A DNA stretch of 64,000 bases from Branchinecta lynchi (Eukaryota > Arthropoda > Branchiopoda > Anostraca > Branchinectidae). Position 1 is the first letter of the stretch. Each line of letters begins with the position of its first letter. The position numbers were made by a program, and so were the translations under genes. Below, piece by piece: positions 43,873 to 54,136 of this stretch. The notes under the pieces were generated by a model, which had not been told where the DNA came from, ran no database searches, and saw nothing but the letters and a program-made list of their open reading frames with translations. Location: NCBI GenBank assembly GCA_023053575.1, contig JAKZAP010000018.1, positions 18,938,202-19,002,201 on the forward strand. The letters are read 5' to 3'.

Positions 43873-44592
43873 ATATTCTTTGAGCCCAAGCTGACTTTGA
43901 AACATTTATTCAAACAATGTTTACAACGGATACGTCAGCTCTGATTTTTCATCAGCGATATTTCGACCCTTCTTGGCAAGGGTCCTCGTCAGACTGTCAA
44001 TCTTCTTGTTCAACTTCGGTGAAGGAAACAAACCTGTCAATGATCATGACAAGCCAAAAATCGAAAAAGTAATCTCTGCTAGATTTGAAAATTCCTGTTG
44101 GGAACACCGCGAAAAGCTGCGGAAAAAATTTTCTCGACTTCAAAACAAAAACTACAGTAAAACCCAGATTTACAGTCCGAAAGTTCTCCCTGGACCTTCC
44201 GTACTAAATTTTAGCTCCAAAACTTTATCTCCAACACAAATTAATGCATTGTCCCATGGATGTAAATTCAACATCGCGCCCCGTGAACCACCAGTAGAAG
44301 AATTCGTAGCAAGTTTTGAGACAGGTCTTTTCCATGAAGATGCAAAAGTAGATGATTTTGAAAAAGCAAGAGTAGATGCAGCCCACTTGCTACAGTCCCG
44401 AATCAACATCCCTCCAGAACCGAACCTCCCGAAAGAAGAATTGCAAGCCTTTTTTTGACAGGTTTGTTTCCTTCACCGAAGTTGAACAAGAAGATTGACA
44501 GTCTGACGAGGACCCTTGCCAAGAAGGGTCGAAATATCGCTGATGAAAAATCAGAGCTGACGTATCCGTTGTAAACATTGTTTGAATAAAAA
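43873..44592 (+). mobile_element. Short Penelope-like element with inverted arms and N-terminal ORF fragment
   Basis: 720 bp. The duplication GATTCACAATAA lies at 43861-43872 and 44593-44604. About 130-bp arms (about 43907-44037 and 44456-44590) are near-perfect inverted repeats; an extra 35 bp (GAGCCCAAGCTGACTTTG) sits outside the left arm, so the two ends are not equal. Penelope elements commonly end in inverted or tandem terminal repeats like this. The centre is an ORF fragment listed separately. Internal deletion has removed the reverse transcriptase, so it cannot move by itself. Confidence 0.8.
44020..44458 (+). pseudogene. Penelope-like polyprotein fragment (N-terminal region before the RT)
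   Basis: Open frame (first ATG 43973, inside the terminal repeat) ending in TGA at 44456-44458. From about residue 65: VLNFSSKTLSPTQINALSHG, CKF, PPVEEFVASFETG, then PPEPNLPKEELQAF. The pattern of L-SS-LT-T---LS-G--F, an acidic helix, then a L-KEE segment is typical of the stretch just before the reverse transcriptase in Penelope-like proteins. The RT and GIY-YIG parts are absent; the frame stops on entering the right arm. Family call from memory of the pattern, not an alignment. Confidence 0.65.
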
Positions 44593-44785
44593 GATTCACA
44601 ATAAGTGTTCACACAATGAGCCACCTTCCTCGTGCTGACTGACCACTGAAAAGCCGCATTGTATTCAGATTGAAATTCGTGTCATAGTAGAATTTTGCGT
44701 CTTGAGGCCGGCCGTAGATATTCTGAACCACATAGTAGAGCAAATAGTGAAAAATAAAAACATCCCTTAACGCAACCGTTATAAT

Positions 44786-45465
44786 AAGTAAGTAAGTAAG
44801 TATTTATGACCCGCCATTTTGAAAAAGCGGAGTAAATGAAGAAAATAAACAAAACAGATAAAAGAAATTTTTATGATTTTCGGGTTTTTTTTTTCTTGAT
44901 CAGCTAATTATCCCTCTTGGACGATTTGCGAGGGATAAATATAAATTCGGATATTTCGGTTGCACTTCCGGCAAACCGTCCTCAACGAAAAAACTAAATC
45001 ATAAAATCCAACACAATACCAACAGAAAAGTGATGCGGAACCAACAAAACATACAACGATAACACATAAACAAACAGAAAAAGACACTTAATTTTCAATC
45101 TTCGGTCAGGAAGCAGTGGATGACGTCGTCCGCTGGGTGGGCCCTGTTGTCCATGATTTTTGAAAGCGAATGATTTTTTAATGCAGTGCAATTAGTTAAA
45201 TGACACAAAAATTAGTTAGCTTTTCAGTCGGTCTGTTTGGTCGGTTTGCAAACTTTTCCCGCAAACCACAACAGCCTATGACAGACTTGTTTTCCGCTGG
45301 CTTTATGTATCATCGCTGGCTCTCAAAAATAGGCGTTGAAGCCACTCTGATGATTCATTGTCGTTACTGTCTTAAACCCTGCTCGGGAACTCAGAAGAGT
45401 AGTGGCCGAGCATATCATAGGCCTACTGAAAATCAGAAAACCGACATAAACTTAATCCCTTTGGT
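44786..45465. other. Unassigned sequence
   Basis: (AAGT)n near 44788-44802. The 116-codon + frame at 45200-45550 has no domain and runs into the next repeat. Confidence 0.3.
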
Positions 45466-45469
45466 CACG

Positions 45470-45712
45470 CTCGACCAAGTCTACCAGAAACCCCTGATTT
45501 GTGGATACCGTATGCATCCAGCGTTTGTCATACCCAATGCCTTACTCTAACCCAGAAAACATCGATGATTTGAGTGAAGCTCAGGAATCGACCAATCAGA
45601 ATTCCTTTACTGGACAAGGTCAGTCGTGAGTTATGCCAAACGTGAGATATTTCCAGCGTTTGAGACAGGGTATCCAAAAATCAAGGTTTTCTGGTAGACC
45701 CCTGGTTATTAA
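45470..45712. mobile_element. Possible MITE with TCTACCAGAAA inverted ends
   Basis: TCTACCAGAAACCCCTGATT and its imperfect complement AATCAAGGTTTTCTGGTAGA lie about 200 bp apart, with GTTTGTCATACCC/..ATGCCAAACG also mirrored. No clear duplication; single copy. Confidence 0.5.
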
Positions 45713-46740
45713 GACGATAAGAATCCTAGGAGACCAAATACTAATGTGAAAGGGGGGGGGTAGTCCTTTGAGAGCTGGGTCAAGCCAACAGTTCGTAGCA
45801 TAGGCCCATTGCTAGTCCGTGAACCGTTAGCTCGTAATCTTGTTCGTTTTCCACACCAAAAGGGAAGCTGGAGCCATCTGGGATTTTTGCAATATATCAT
45901 AGTTTACCAAATTTGGTAAGAACGAATGCCGAATAAGCTATGGAAGTGGTTTGCAATATATCATCTAATGTCGTAAAATACCAAATTTGGTCAGGATTTA
46001 TGTTGAAGAAGCTACGAAAGACGATGTCAAATACTACAAAACATCGAATACAAGTTATTTTCGATTTCGAAAACAGCGCGAAGGCGGCAACATGCCGGAA
46101 TTGTTTTCTTGTCGGATAAAAATATTAAAAGTTGAAAATTTTAATCAAACGAGTTATTCGATTAAATTTGGGAATTGTACCACCGCACAAAATAAGTCCT
46201 GAAACTTCGTTCGCAACGCAGCGGAACTGGTCGTTCGGATCTCAAATTTTCAAGAATCTGCACGGAACCCGGGTTCAACTACAGTGAAGTTCCACCTTAA
46301 ATAATGATACGAAACGGGGCTCATCCCCTCTTTCCCAGTAGCGATAATGACAACCTACCGATAAATATATAATAATCTGTATTTGTTAGTTACAAGTCTG
46401 TTTGTTTTGAAACGTACTGATTCGGCCCATTCTGACTGGGAATCAGATATTTCGTCATATATTATATATGTATATATATATATAGCTGTATTTAAAAGCT
46501 ATTAAGCCATATACAGAAATAACAATTCACTAACTATACCACAAATATTTTAGGATTTTCAGGATTCAATAACTTTACTAAAAAAGATTCATTCCGGCTT
46601 GACGACCGGTTACAAACAAAGCACATATCTGCTTGAAAAACGCAACCAGTACACATTTACTACCATATTCTAATCAAACCTTCACTCAAAAAAACTAAAA
46701 ATTAATTAATCAATTTGTCAATTTGTCCTCTCTCGTCTTC
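45713..46740. other. Unassigned AT-rich sequence
   Basis: Duplicated GCAATATATCAT (45888 and 45954) with ACCAAATTTGGT palindromes, and (TA)n near 46455-46485. No gene. Confidence 0.35.
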
Positions 46741-46752
46741 CAAACTCTCCAC

Positions 46753-46908
46753 TCACCAACTACCCTCAAGGAGATGTTTCTTTAACCAATTTTTAAATTG
46801 CGGTGCACTTTCAGCTTCTCGAACTGAGTCTGGAAAAGTATTCCAGACCACCGTACCTGAATGACTTGCCACATTGCTAGAACGAACCGTACTTATTGGC
46901 TCACTTAC
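46753..46908 (-). mobile_element. LINE fragment, C-terminal end of the reverse transcriptase ORF
   Basis: The minus frame gives SNVASHSGTVVWNTFPDSVR, EAESAPQFKNWLKKHLL, EGSW and a stop. This is the usual tail of CR1/L2/jockey-type ORF2 proteins (W-SLP---R----FK--LK--L). 5'-truncated; a F10 MITE lies just beyond its 5' side. Confidence 0.8.
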
Positions 46909-46939
46909 CTTCTTGCATTCATACCTTGATACCTACCTA

Positions 46940-47112
46940 CAGGGCCGTATCCAGGAATTTATTTCGGGGGAGGGTTTGCCTGCGGGTCGTACAAAAAGGT
47001 ACAAAAGACACATAAATCAGAGGGAAAAGCCTATAAAAATGAGTATTTTTGTATGTTTCGGGGGGGGGGGGGGGGTCAACCCCCTACCCCCCCCCCCCTG
47101 GATACGGCCTTG
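46940..47112 (+). mobile_element. hAT-type MITE family F10, copy a
   Basis: Ends CAGGGCCGTATCCAGG and CCTGGATACGGCCTTG. Exact 8-bp duplication CCTACCTA at 46932-46939 and 47113-47120. A G-run of about 17 at 47060-47076 and C-run before the right end. Confidence 0.92.
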
Positions 47113-47120
47113 CCTACCTA

Positions 47121-47944
47121 CATACTCTCTACTAAACTAATCACTGTTTCTACCATATTACAAAAACAAACTATAAATCCAGGAAACGTGGATTTCAGGA
47201 TACCTACAAGTAGCTGACCCCCCCCCCCCACACACATTTTGAAAATAGTACCTCTTAGGAAGTTTTTCAGAACTCAAGAGAGAGAAGAAAAAAACGGGTA
47301 AGTCCTTCAACAAGGGTCCTCTTCCAACTACTGCCTGAAGAAAGAGAACGTTTGCTAAGAACGGACAAAATGTATGAATGAACAAATTTAGCGCCCTTCA
47401 GAATTGATCCAGGAGGATCTAGATGGAGGAAAAAAAACGAAAAAAACACACAGTACAATGTTAACTCTCACAACACAACATTGCAAGTGAATACGAATAT
47501 TAACATGTGAATGAGTCGTATAAACCGTGTTTAAAAAAAACGAAAATATTTTTTTTTGATGTTTTATTTTTTTTTATTTTTAAACTTCCTCCTCTTTCTT
47601 CCAGAGTATTTGCTTGTTATTGTTTGTTTCAGAATAATAATTCAGTTAGTCATTGTATTATCTGTGATACGCTTGGGTAAAAAACTGAAGGAATTTTATG
47701 TTGAATAACACCACAGTAGAATTGTTTCCATAAAATAGGAAACCTGGTCCGTTAATTGCGGTCGCTGTTTTTACCTATCGCGGATTAACTTTTGCTGTTT
47801 CGAGGATTTGACCGGATACGATGTTTATTCTTTTATTGTAAGTTCTTCATCGCAAAACGCTACTGTCCCAAAATCATCGATCTAGAGTCCGTCAGGTAGC
47901 CGGATACCGAACTGTAAAAGACTTAAAACTTCGCATGCAAGCTC
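47121..47944. other. Unassigned sequence
   Basis: Short C-run at 47220, and A/T homopolymers near 47527-47580. No gene supported. Confidence 0.3.
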
Positions 47945-48058
47945 TTAAAGCACATCTCTTACCAGGAATGATCTTTTCATGATCAGAAATATCGGTTTTC
48001 GAAAATACCATTACTTGCCATGTGAAATACAATTTTCTTGTTAGTGCTTGTCGACTAT

Positions 48059-48361
48059 GAGCGTGTTCCACCCTTCTAACAATAGTTACTATTAGTTACT
48101 ATTTCCGTTCCATCCTCACGAAAAGTTACTACGCTGACCGTTCCAACCTTCTCGAAATAGTAATTAATAGTTACTATTTGCTTACCATGCTCGGAAGCGT
48201 GGTAAGCGTAGTAACTATGCATCTCTGGAACGTGATTGGTCGTTCGCCCGTGGCATGATGTTCTGCTGGAAAATAGAAAAATCGTTCCAGCCTTGACGGC
48301 AGAAAGCCAGAATTCGTGACGTCTTGCGTAGTAACTACGGTAAGTAGGGTGGAACTCGCTC
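48059..48361 (+). mobile_element. MITE family F3, copy b (inside F5)
   Basis: 303 bp, ends GAGCGTGTTCCACCC and GGGTGGAACTCGCTC. Flanks TAT and CAT, a probable 3-bp duplication with one change. Confidence 0.85.
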
Positions 48362-48572
48362 CATATCGAGCCTCCTTCCTCATCGATGCGGTGGCTGGTC
48401 GCAAAATATTTGAAAACTGAATGCGCCGTGGTTAAAAGTAGGGAAACCAAGCAAAATAAAAGAAATCCATAACAGAAGGAAAAACTGATAGTCTACCATG
48501 TCTTCCTGAATGAAAAGCAGTATTTTAAGCTTCTCATGGCCTTCGGCTATGTGTGAAAGAGTTGTCGGTGGA

Positions 48573-48739
48573 CAGGCCCGTATCCATGGATTTATTGGGG
48601 GGGGGGGGGGGGGGGGGTGCCCGTGAGTCGGACAAAAAAGACATAGATCAGCGGGAAAAGCCTATACAAAATGATTATTTTTGTATGTTTCGGGGGGGGG
48701 GGCAGATGACCCCTAACCCCCGCCCTGGATACGGCCCTG
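48573..48739 (+). mobile_element. hAT-type MITE family F10, copy b (inside F5)
   Basis: Ends CAGGCCCGTATCCATGG and CCTGGATACGGCCCTG. 8-bp flanks TCGGTGGA and TCGATGGA. G-runs of about 21 and 10. Confidence 0.9.
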
Positions 48740-48919
48740 TCGATGGACCTTGAAGGTTTCGGCCAAGTTTGCGTTGCGTGACTACCAAAACTCGGCTATG
48801 CCCAAATAGCTCTAAAACGTTGTAGGTAAAAAACGAAACAATTGCGAAAGGTGGAGATTTCGGAAGATTATAATCAAGCAAGGGAGCTAAAGGCAGAATA
48901 AGCAAGAGTGATCCTTTAA

Positions 48920-50405
48920 GGTCAAATTTGTAAAAAGCGCATTCACCATCTCGAGAATGAAAATTCACTACACTCCAACACATTATACAGTAGTATCAGT
49001 ATTAGTATTAGTATCTTAGTATCAGAGTATGCGAGATAATGAAACGGCAGTCGAATGTAGAAATGACCTGGATTTGCTGCGCTCCAATCCTCCCACTCTT
49101 TCGGCAAATTGCGGCGATAGCTTGCAAAATTTGATAGAATCCATCTACGCAAAAGCTGCGAAAACAACACTAATTACTGTTTTTGGCTCCTCACTGGGTG
49201 AAATAATCAGTGATATCCCTTCTGAATAACAGTGATCTGATGAGTATCAGTCATGCTGGGTGACACCGCAACCCTTTCGACCCTGACTGTAAATCATTTT
49301 CGAGGGGGGCTAGAGGCTCCTCCTAGCCAAACAATCAGAGCTCATAACAGCGCCCAAGATTTTTGTGAGATCTCAAACGTCATCAGGAAGCCCCGGGCAT
49401 TTAGAAATCCTAAGAGAAGAGTTATGGTGAGTCTTCAACCTCCGGAATATGGGTTCCCAGATTTTCCGAGTTTTTTTTTTAATTTCTTCTGCGATACTTA
49501 AAAATTCCGGAAATCTGGAAGTTCTAAAGCCCCTTTTTCCGGATTATTTTAATATATTTTTGGACCGATTCGTATATTCCAGATGCACTTTACAGAAGAC
49601 GTCAAAGAATAATCTGGAAGCCCAGATTCCGGAAGTTCGGAGAGGGGAAGACCGGCTATTAGTAAATAAAATTGTGGTGCTAAAAAGTTCATTACTACTG
49701 AAATATTGACTCATATCTGTTTTCGTCGGTCAGAGTGCAATCTCTAGACATTAGAAGTATGCTTCTTTTAATATTTCTCTAAATTTTAAAATAGCTTGGT
49801 TTTGTGTTTCGACTCTAAAAAAAAAACTTCCAAAAACTAATCAACAAAGCAACACAACCAGAAAACACGTCTTTGCAAATACGAGGGCTCTCATAATCGA
49901 CCAAATCTTTAAACTGTTCATCGACAGAGGGTATGAGTTCAGTGACCCCATACTGGGATCTTTGACTCAGTTTTACGTTTCCCTACTTAGACTCGAAATT
50001 CTGAAGAAAAAAATCAAAGTATTGCGACCCGATTCCAAAACTAGAAGAGTTAGACAACGGCTTTAACCTAAAAAGAAAGCGGCCGCGAGTCGGCAAGCAT
50101 TGTTCTCTGAAGAAATTGGTAAAGTTTTTGTATTATTGAAATCCATAGATTCTCTCTTTCTAGTGTGAGTTTGTTTTATGTTCCGTTTTTTTTCTCTTAT
50201 TCAGTCTTTTTATGTATAATAGATATTTCTGTGAAATGAATATTACAGACATTAAATCATCCCCGAGAAACATAACTGTCGTGGAATCCAATGCGATGAG
50301 ATAATGAAAAAATAAATAGTAAAAAAATGCTCCACAAATATTGGTCCGGCTAGACCTCATGCTTACGGCTTCCAGAAACGGAATTCGAAATTAATGATAT
50401 TTAAT
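48920..50405. other. Unassigned sequence
   Basis: TAGTATTAG low-complexity near 48990-49025. Frames at 49029-49709 overlap and lack domains. No repeat family matched. Confidence 0.3.
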
Positions 50406-50409
50406 AAGA

Positions 50410-50600
50410 CTTAAAAAATATTCCTTCAGCCCAAGCTGACTGTGAATCATTCTTAACTGTGCTAAACGGACACGTCGGCTGAATTTATTTGATACCACAG
50501 ATCCAGCTTTGGGCCTGAAGAGGACTCTTGCCAAGAAGGGCCGAAATATCTAGAAGGGCCGAAATATCGTTCAGTAAATTCAGATGACGTATACGTTTAG
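50410..50600 (+). mobile_element. Penelope-like terminal-repeat fragment with small internal duplication
   Basis: A left part in one orientation (CCAAGCTGACTGTGAATC, CTAAACGGACACGTCGGCTG) and a right part in the other (GCCTGAAGAGGACTCTTGCC). AGAAGGGCCGAAATATC is duplicated head-to-tail at 50535-50570. Confidence 0.65.
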
Positions 50601-51330
50601 CACACTCGACCTCGCTAAAACCCGTCGCTTCCAAAGGACGGGATCTCAAATTATTAACTAACTTAATTCATAAATTATAGTTAATTCGTAATTCTCTTAT
50701 AAACGACTAAGGACGAGAATTTCTTCTGTAGTAAAGACACTACGTAAAGAAAGTCCTATGTAGGATAGATGTCGTTCAAAACACATTGTATTTTGATACA
50801 GTGACCCTGCGTTCCAAATTATACTAGCGCCTAGCCCTTTCGTCCTCCCATGGGGTTCACTTTATAACCAAAACAAGGCTTTTGAAAAATACATTTCATT
50901 ATGATAGATATGCATGGGATTGCCGAAAAACAGTTTGATTGTACTTTCCTTAACCCCACCCTTGTGATACCCGTGATCTTATCTGTATCATCATACCTAA
51001 ACAGCAGGCTGCGTTGGTAACATATACATTTAATGTCTTGGTGTCCTGCTAGGTTTATAATACCGCTAATTAATGCTCACTCTTGGGCTCTGCTGTTTAC
51101 ACGCCCGAGTAGTGCGGAAACGTAGAATAGCATAGTATAAGCGATGGACAACCCTATAGGAAAAGACTAACCACATCCTGAAACTTGCTAATGTCACACC
51201 GCAGTGCAAATCACAGACACAGTCCTCAACCCCAGTTTTCAGAGAACTGGGAGCCATCGCCATCTAGATTCATATCGTCCGCCATTTTTACCGTTAGGAT
51301 GGTACAAGTTCTAAATTCGCGACCATAGAC
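50601..51330. other. Unassigned sequence
   Basis: No gene or repeat recognised. Confidence 0.3.
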
Positions 51331-51334
51331 TTAA

Positions 51335-51787
51335 AGGACACCTGAACAATGAAACCATACTTGAACACACCATGGAAAATGCATTTACAGACATGGCCAC
51401 GGAGAGCATTCTTCTCCTGAGCTTGACGTTTTTAAAATAGGGATGTTCGTTTCTGGAGGTTTGCACATGCAGACTCCAAGACAAAAAGCGCAATTCATTC
51501 AAATCTTGTACAGCGCTGGCCGGATCGTATTGGAATTTCTTCTAGATATTCCAATCTGGAATTTCTTCTAGATATACATTTGGGCTTAACTGGTTAAAAG
51601 ATATTCCAAAAGAGGGGTTGATTGGAGACATTTGTTCATTTCTAAAATTGTTCGGTACTGAAATAAGGACAGATGCAAAATGGAGCAAAAATCATAGCTT
51701 GGAACCCCTATTTCGTATTTGGATTGGGTTTTCTGCAGGCAATGTTAACGGAAGTCATACAGATAGGGATGATCATTCAGATGTCCT
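51335..51787 (+). mobile_element. TTAA MITE family F7, copy b
   Basis: TTAA 51331-51334 and 51788-51791, the latter shared with the next element. Ends AGGACACCTGAAC and TTCAGATGTCCT. A 25-bp tandem slip (GGAATTTCTTCTAGATAT) occurs at 51531-51575. Confidence 0.9.
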
Positions 51788-51791
51788 TTAA

Positions 51792-52162
51792 AAGACCCCT
51801 TGCACCATTTACTCTTCAACTTGTAGTATCTTAAAATATTTCAATACTTTTAAAACTAGGCTGTGGTTTCAACAAACAACCCACAGTTTTTGCTGTTTTA
51901 AGCCTTTTCCGAGATCCGTTGACACAGCGAGAACAGGGAAACAATTTACATAACCGGTTTTTCTGATGGAAAAAATTCTCGCAGATGACCGTCGACAGCG
52001 TGATACGCATCGAAGATAGCAAAAGACGGCAAGTGAGAAAGTCAGCATGGTTTTGTTTTAGTGGATAGAATGTAGCGTACGAAATTGGGGTCTCCGGGCT
52101 TAGAAATATATCGAGTGATTATGGAAGTAGGTTGCGTTAGTATCATAGGTAAGACAGGTCCT
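51792..52162 (-). mobile_element. TTAA MITE family F6, copy c
   Basis: Shares TTAA 51788-51791 with F7 copy b; the other TTAA is at 52163-52166. Ends AAGACCCCTTGCACC and AAGACAGGTCCT. Confidence 0.88.
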
Positions 52163-52166
52163 TTAA

Positions 52167-52860
52167 ATACTATTGTTGTCAGGTAACTTTTCAAAGAAGA
52201 GGAAGCCCTACATACCAACAATTCCAAAGGTTTCGGTGGGATCCAGTAGAATATTTATTAGATTTCGTATTCCAGACAGTCGGATCTTGCACATTTCCGG
52301 TCTCCCCCAGACTCCGTAAGCATGTTACTATAGTCTATATGAACACGCCAGTGAACCTGGGGAAGAACAAGAAATGTCATCCAAACAAACTCTGAAAATC
52401 GACTCAAATCCAGTGTAAACCAATCAGCAACGTTTGTCGTCGTGACATTTCTGGCTCTTCGCTGGGCACGCGGTGATTCTTCGTCCATACAAAGAGTTAG
52501 TCATCAAGAGTATTTATCCCTAAAAAACGCTAGAAAATGTTCAAAAATGGTACCGTAATTGTGTTGTTTGACGAAATATGGCACGCCGCTAACCCGCACA
52601 GTTGGACCGCGGAAAGTGCCTTCACACTCTGCTAGGATGTGTGTAAGAAATGAACTATACGTCTTCACCAGACAAAAGTTGTTTGAAAAGTAAAAGCTCA
52701 TCTTTTCTGTTCATTAGCTTATGAACAGGTTGTACTATCTTTGTATGATGGATGCTTATATATGAGACGAGGGGTGACAGAGACTAATCCGCCTGGAGCG
52801 CTGAAGTGGTACTACTATCTTCCGACATTGAGGTTGCTATCGGAAAGTAACGTCGAGACT
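52167..52860. other. Unassigned sequence with S130 edge fragment
   Basis: 52210-52320 resembles the first block of S130 (CCAAAGGTTTCGGTGGGATCC). Minus frames at 52258-52701 have no domain. Confidence 0.35.
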
Positions 52861-52866
52861 TGTTAA

Positions 52867-53286
52867 AGGACCTCTCGCACTATTTACTGTTCAACTTACA
52901 GTATTTTAAAGTACTTAAATACTCGAAAACTAGGCTGTGCTTTCAATAAATAACCCACGGTTTTGGTTGTTTTAAGCCTTTTCCGAGACCCGTTAGACTT
53001 ACAGCCAAAACAGGGGAAACAAATTAAATAACCTTTTTTTCTGATGGAAAAATTTCCCGCAGACAACCCTCGACAGCGTGATACACATCGAAGGTGGCAA
53101 AACACGGCAAGGGAGAAAATCAGCGTGGTTTTGTTAGAGGGGTTAGAATGTACCTCCAGGTTTAGAAATATATGGAGTGATTGTGGAAGTAGGTTCATTA
53201 GTATTATATTTATTTAAACTACGACGACCAACTAGGGTCAAACAAATGACAAAATAGGTCATTTAGACCGTCATTAGACAGGTCCT
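52867..53286 (-). mobile_element. TTAA MITE family F6, copy d
   Basis: TTAA 52863-52866 and 53287-53290. Ends AGGACCTCTCGCAC and GACAGGTCCT. About 65 bp of extra sequence lies near 53205-53275. Confidence 0.87.
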
Positions 53287-53301
53287 TTAAGTACCAAATC
53301 A

Positions 53302-53508
53302 ACCGAGATGGAGGTATTATAACTGTTATACTTTTCGAACAGAACCATTAACAATTAACCGTTAATCAGGGCATCATTCTATCAGCCGCCAGAGAGGATG
53401 ATATAAAGTCATATCAGCCGCCAGAGAGGATGATATGAAGTCATATCAGCCTCCAGTGAGGATTTCTGTTCGAAAAGGTTACAACAGTTAACATAACTTC
53501 ATCTCGGT
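53302..53508. mobile_element. Foldback MITE with internal 32-bp repeats
   Basis: About 43-bp inverted ends (ACCGAGATGGAGGTATTATA / ..ACTTCATCTCGGT and CTTTTCGAACAGAA / TTCTGTTCGAAAAGG). The centre holds 2.7 units of 32 bp (TATCAGCCGCCAGAGAGGAT starts at 53380, 53412 and 53444). Confidence 0.8.
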
Positions 53509-53624
53509 CGATATCGGAATGACAATTTCGATGGCCACTAGAAAAGATCAAGCTCGCCGTATTTTAATGACTGTCTCTGTTTTATTTTAGAATATCAACC
53601 TCGATGTCGAAAGTTAACATTTAA

Positions 53625-54132
53625 AGCACAAATCTTACTAGAAATGATGTTTTGCCTATGAAAGGTATCAGGTGAAAAGTTTTCCAAAAATAACATTACT
53701 TTCCACCGGAAATTAGTGATTTTCTTGTAAGCGCTTGTCGAGACCGTCCAGCCTTCCTGCTCTCCGACGCGGCTGGTGAGAGCAAAACGTTTGAAAACTG
53801 AACGCGCCGTGGTTTAAAAGTGAGATAACTAAGCAAAACAAAGAAGTCCAAAACAAAAGATAGATCTGATGGTCTACCACGTCTTTCAAAATGAAAAGCA
53901 ACAATCTCAAGCTTCCTATATCCTTAAGCTTGAAAGAGTTGTTAGAGGACTTAAAGATTCCGGCGAAACTTGCGTTACCTGACGGCAAAACTCGGCACAG
54001 CCGAAAAAGCGCTCCAAATTCGTAGGCACAAAACGAAACAGTAGCGAAAGGTGGGGATTTTAGAATGTTACAATTCGATAATGGAGCTAAGCTAGGTATA
54101 CTATAAAAGGCAGAATAAGCAAGATGGGTCCT
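53625..54132 (-). mobile_element. TTAA MITE family F5, copy f
   Basis: TTAA 53621-53624 and 54133-54136. Ends AGCACAAATCTTACTAG and GCAAGATGGGTCCT. Confidence 0.9.
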
Positions 54133-54136
54133 TTAA

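Larger units (their letters stand above)
43660..44785. mobile_element. Foldback family F8, copy b, split by a Penelope-like insertion
   Basis: F8 sequence 43660-43872 and 44593-44785 (CAAATAGTGGAATTCCCCTG; TAGTAGAATTTTGCG) is interrupted exactly by 43873-44592 with a 12-bp duplication. Confidence 0.7.
47949..48915 (-). mobile_element. TTAA MITE family F5, copy e, with two nested elements
   Basis: TTAA 47945-47948 and 48916-48919. Ends AGCACATCTCTTACCAG and GCAAGAGTGATCCT. F3 (48059-48361) and F10 (48573-48739) are inserted inside. Confidence 0.9.

Noticed and set aside
43973..44020. Treating the first ATG of the Penelope ORF as a true start
   Set aside because: It lies inside the inverted terminal repeat and the complementary frame appears in the other arm; the Penelope-like sequence begins further in.
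53380..53466. 32-bp repeats resembling a tiny CRISPR array
   Set aside because: Units are directly adjacent with no spacers, sit in a foldback transposon, and the genome is animal.
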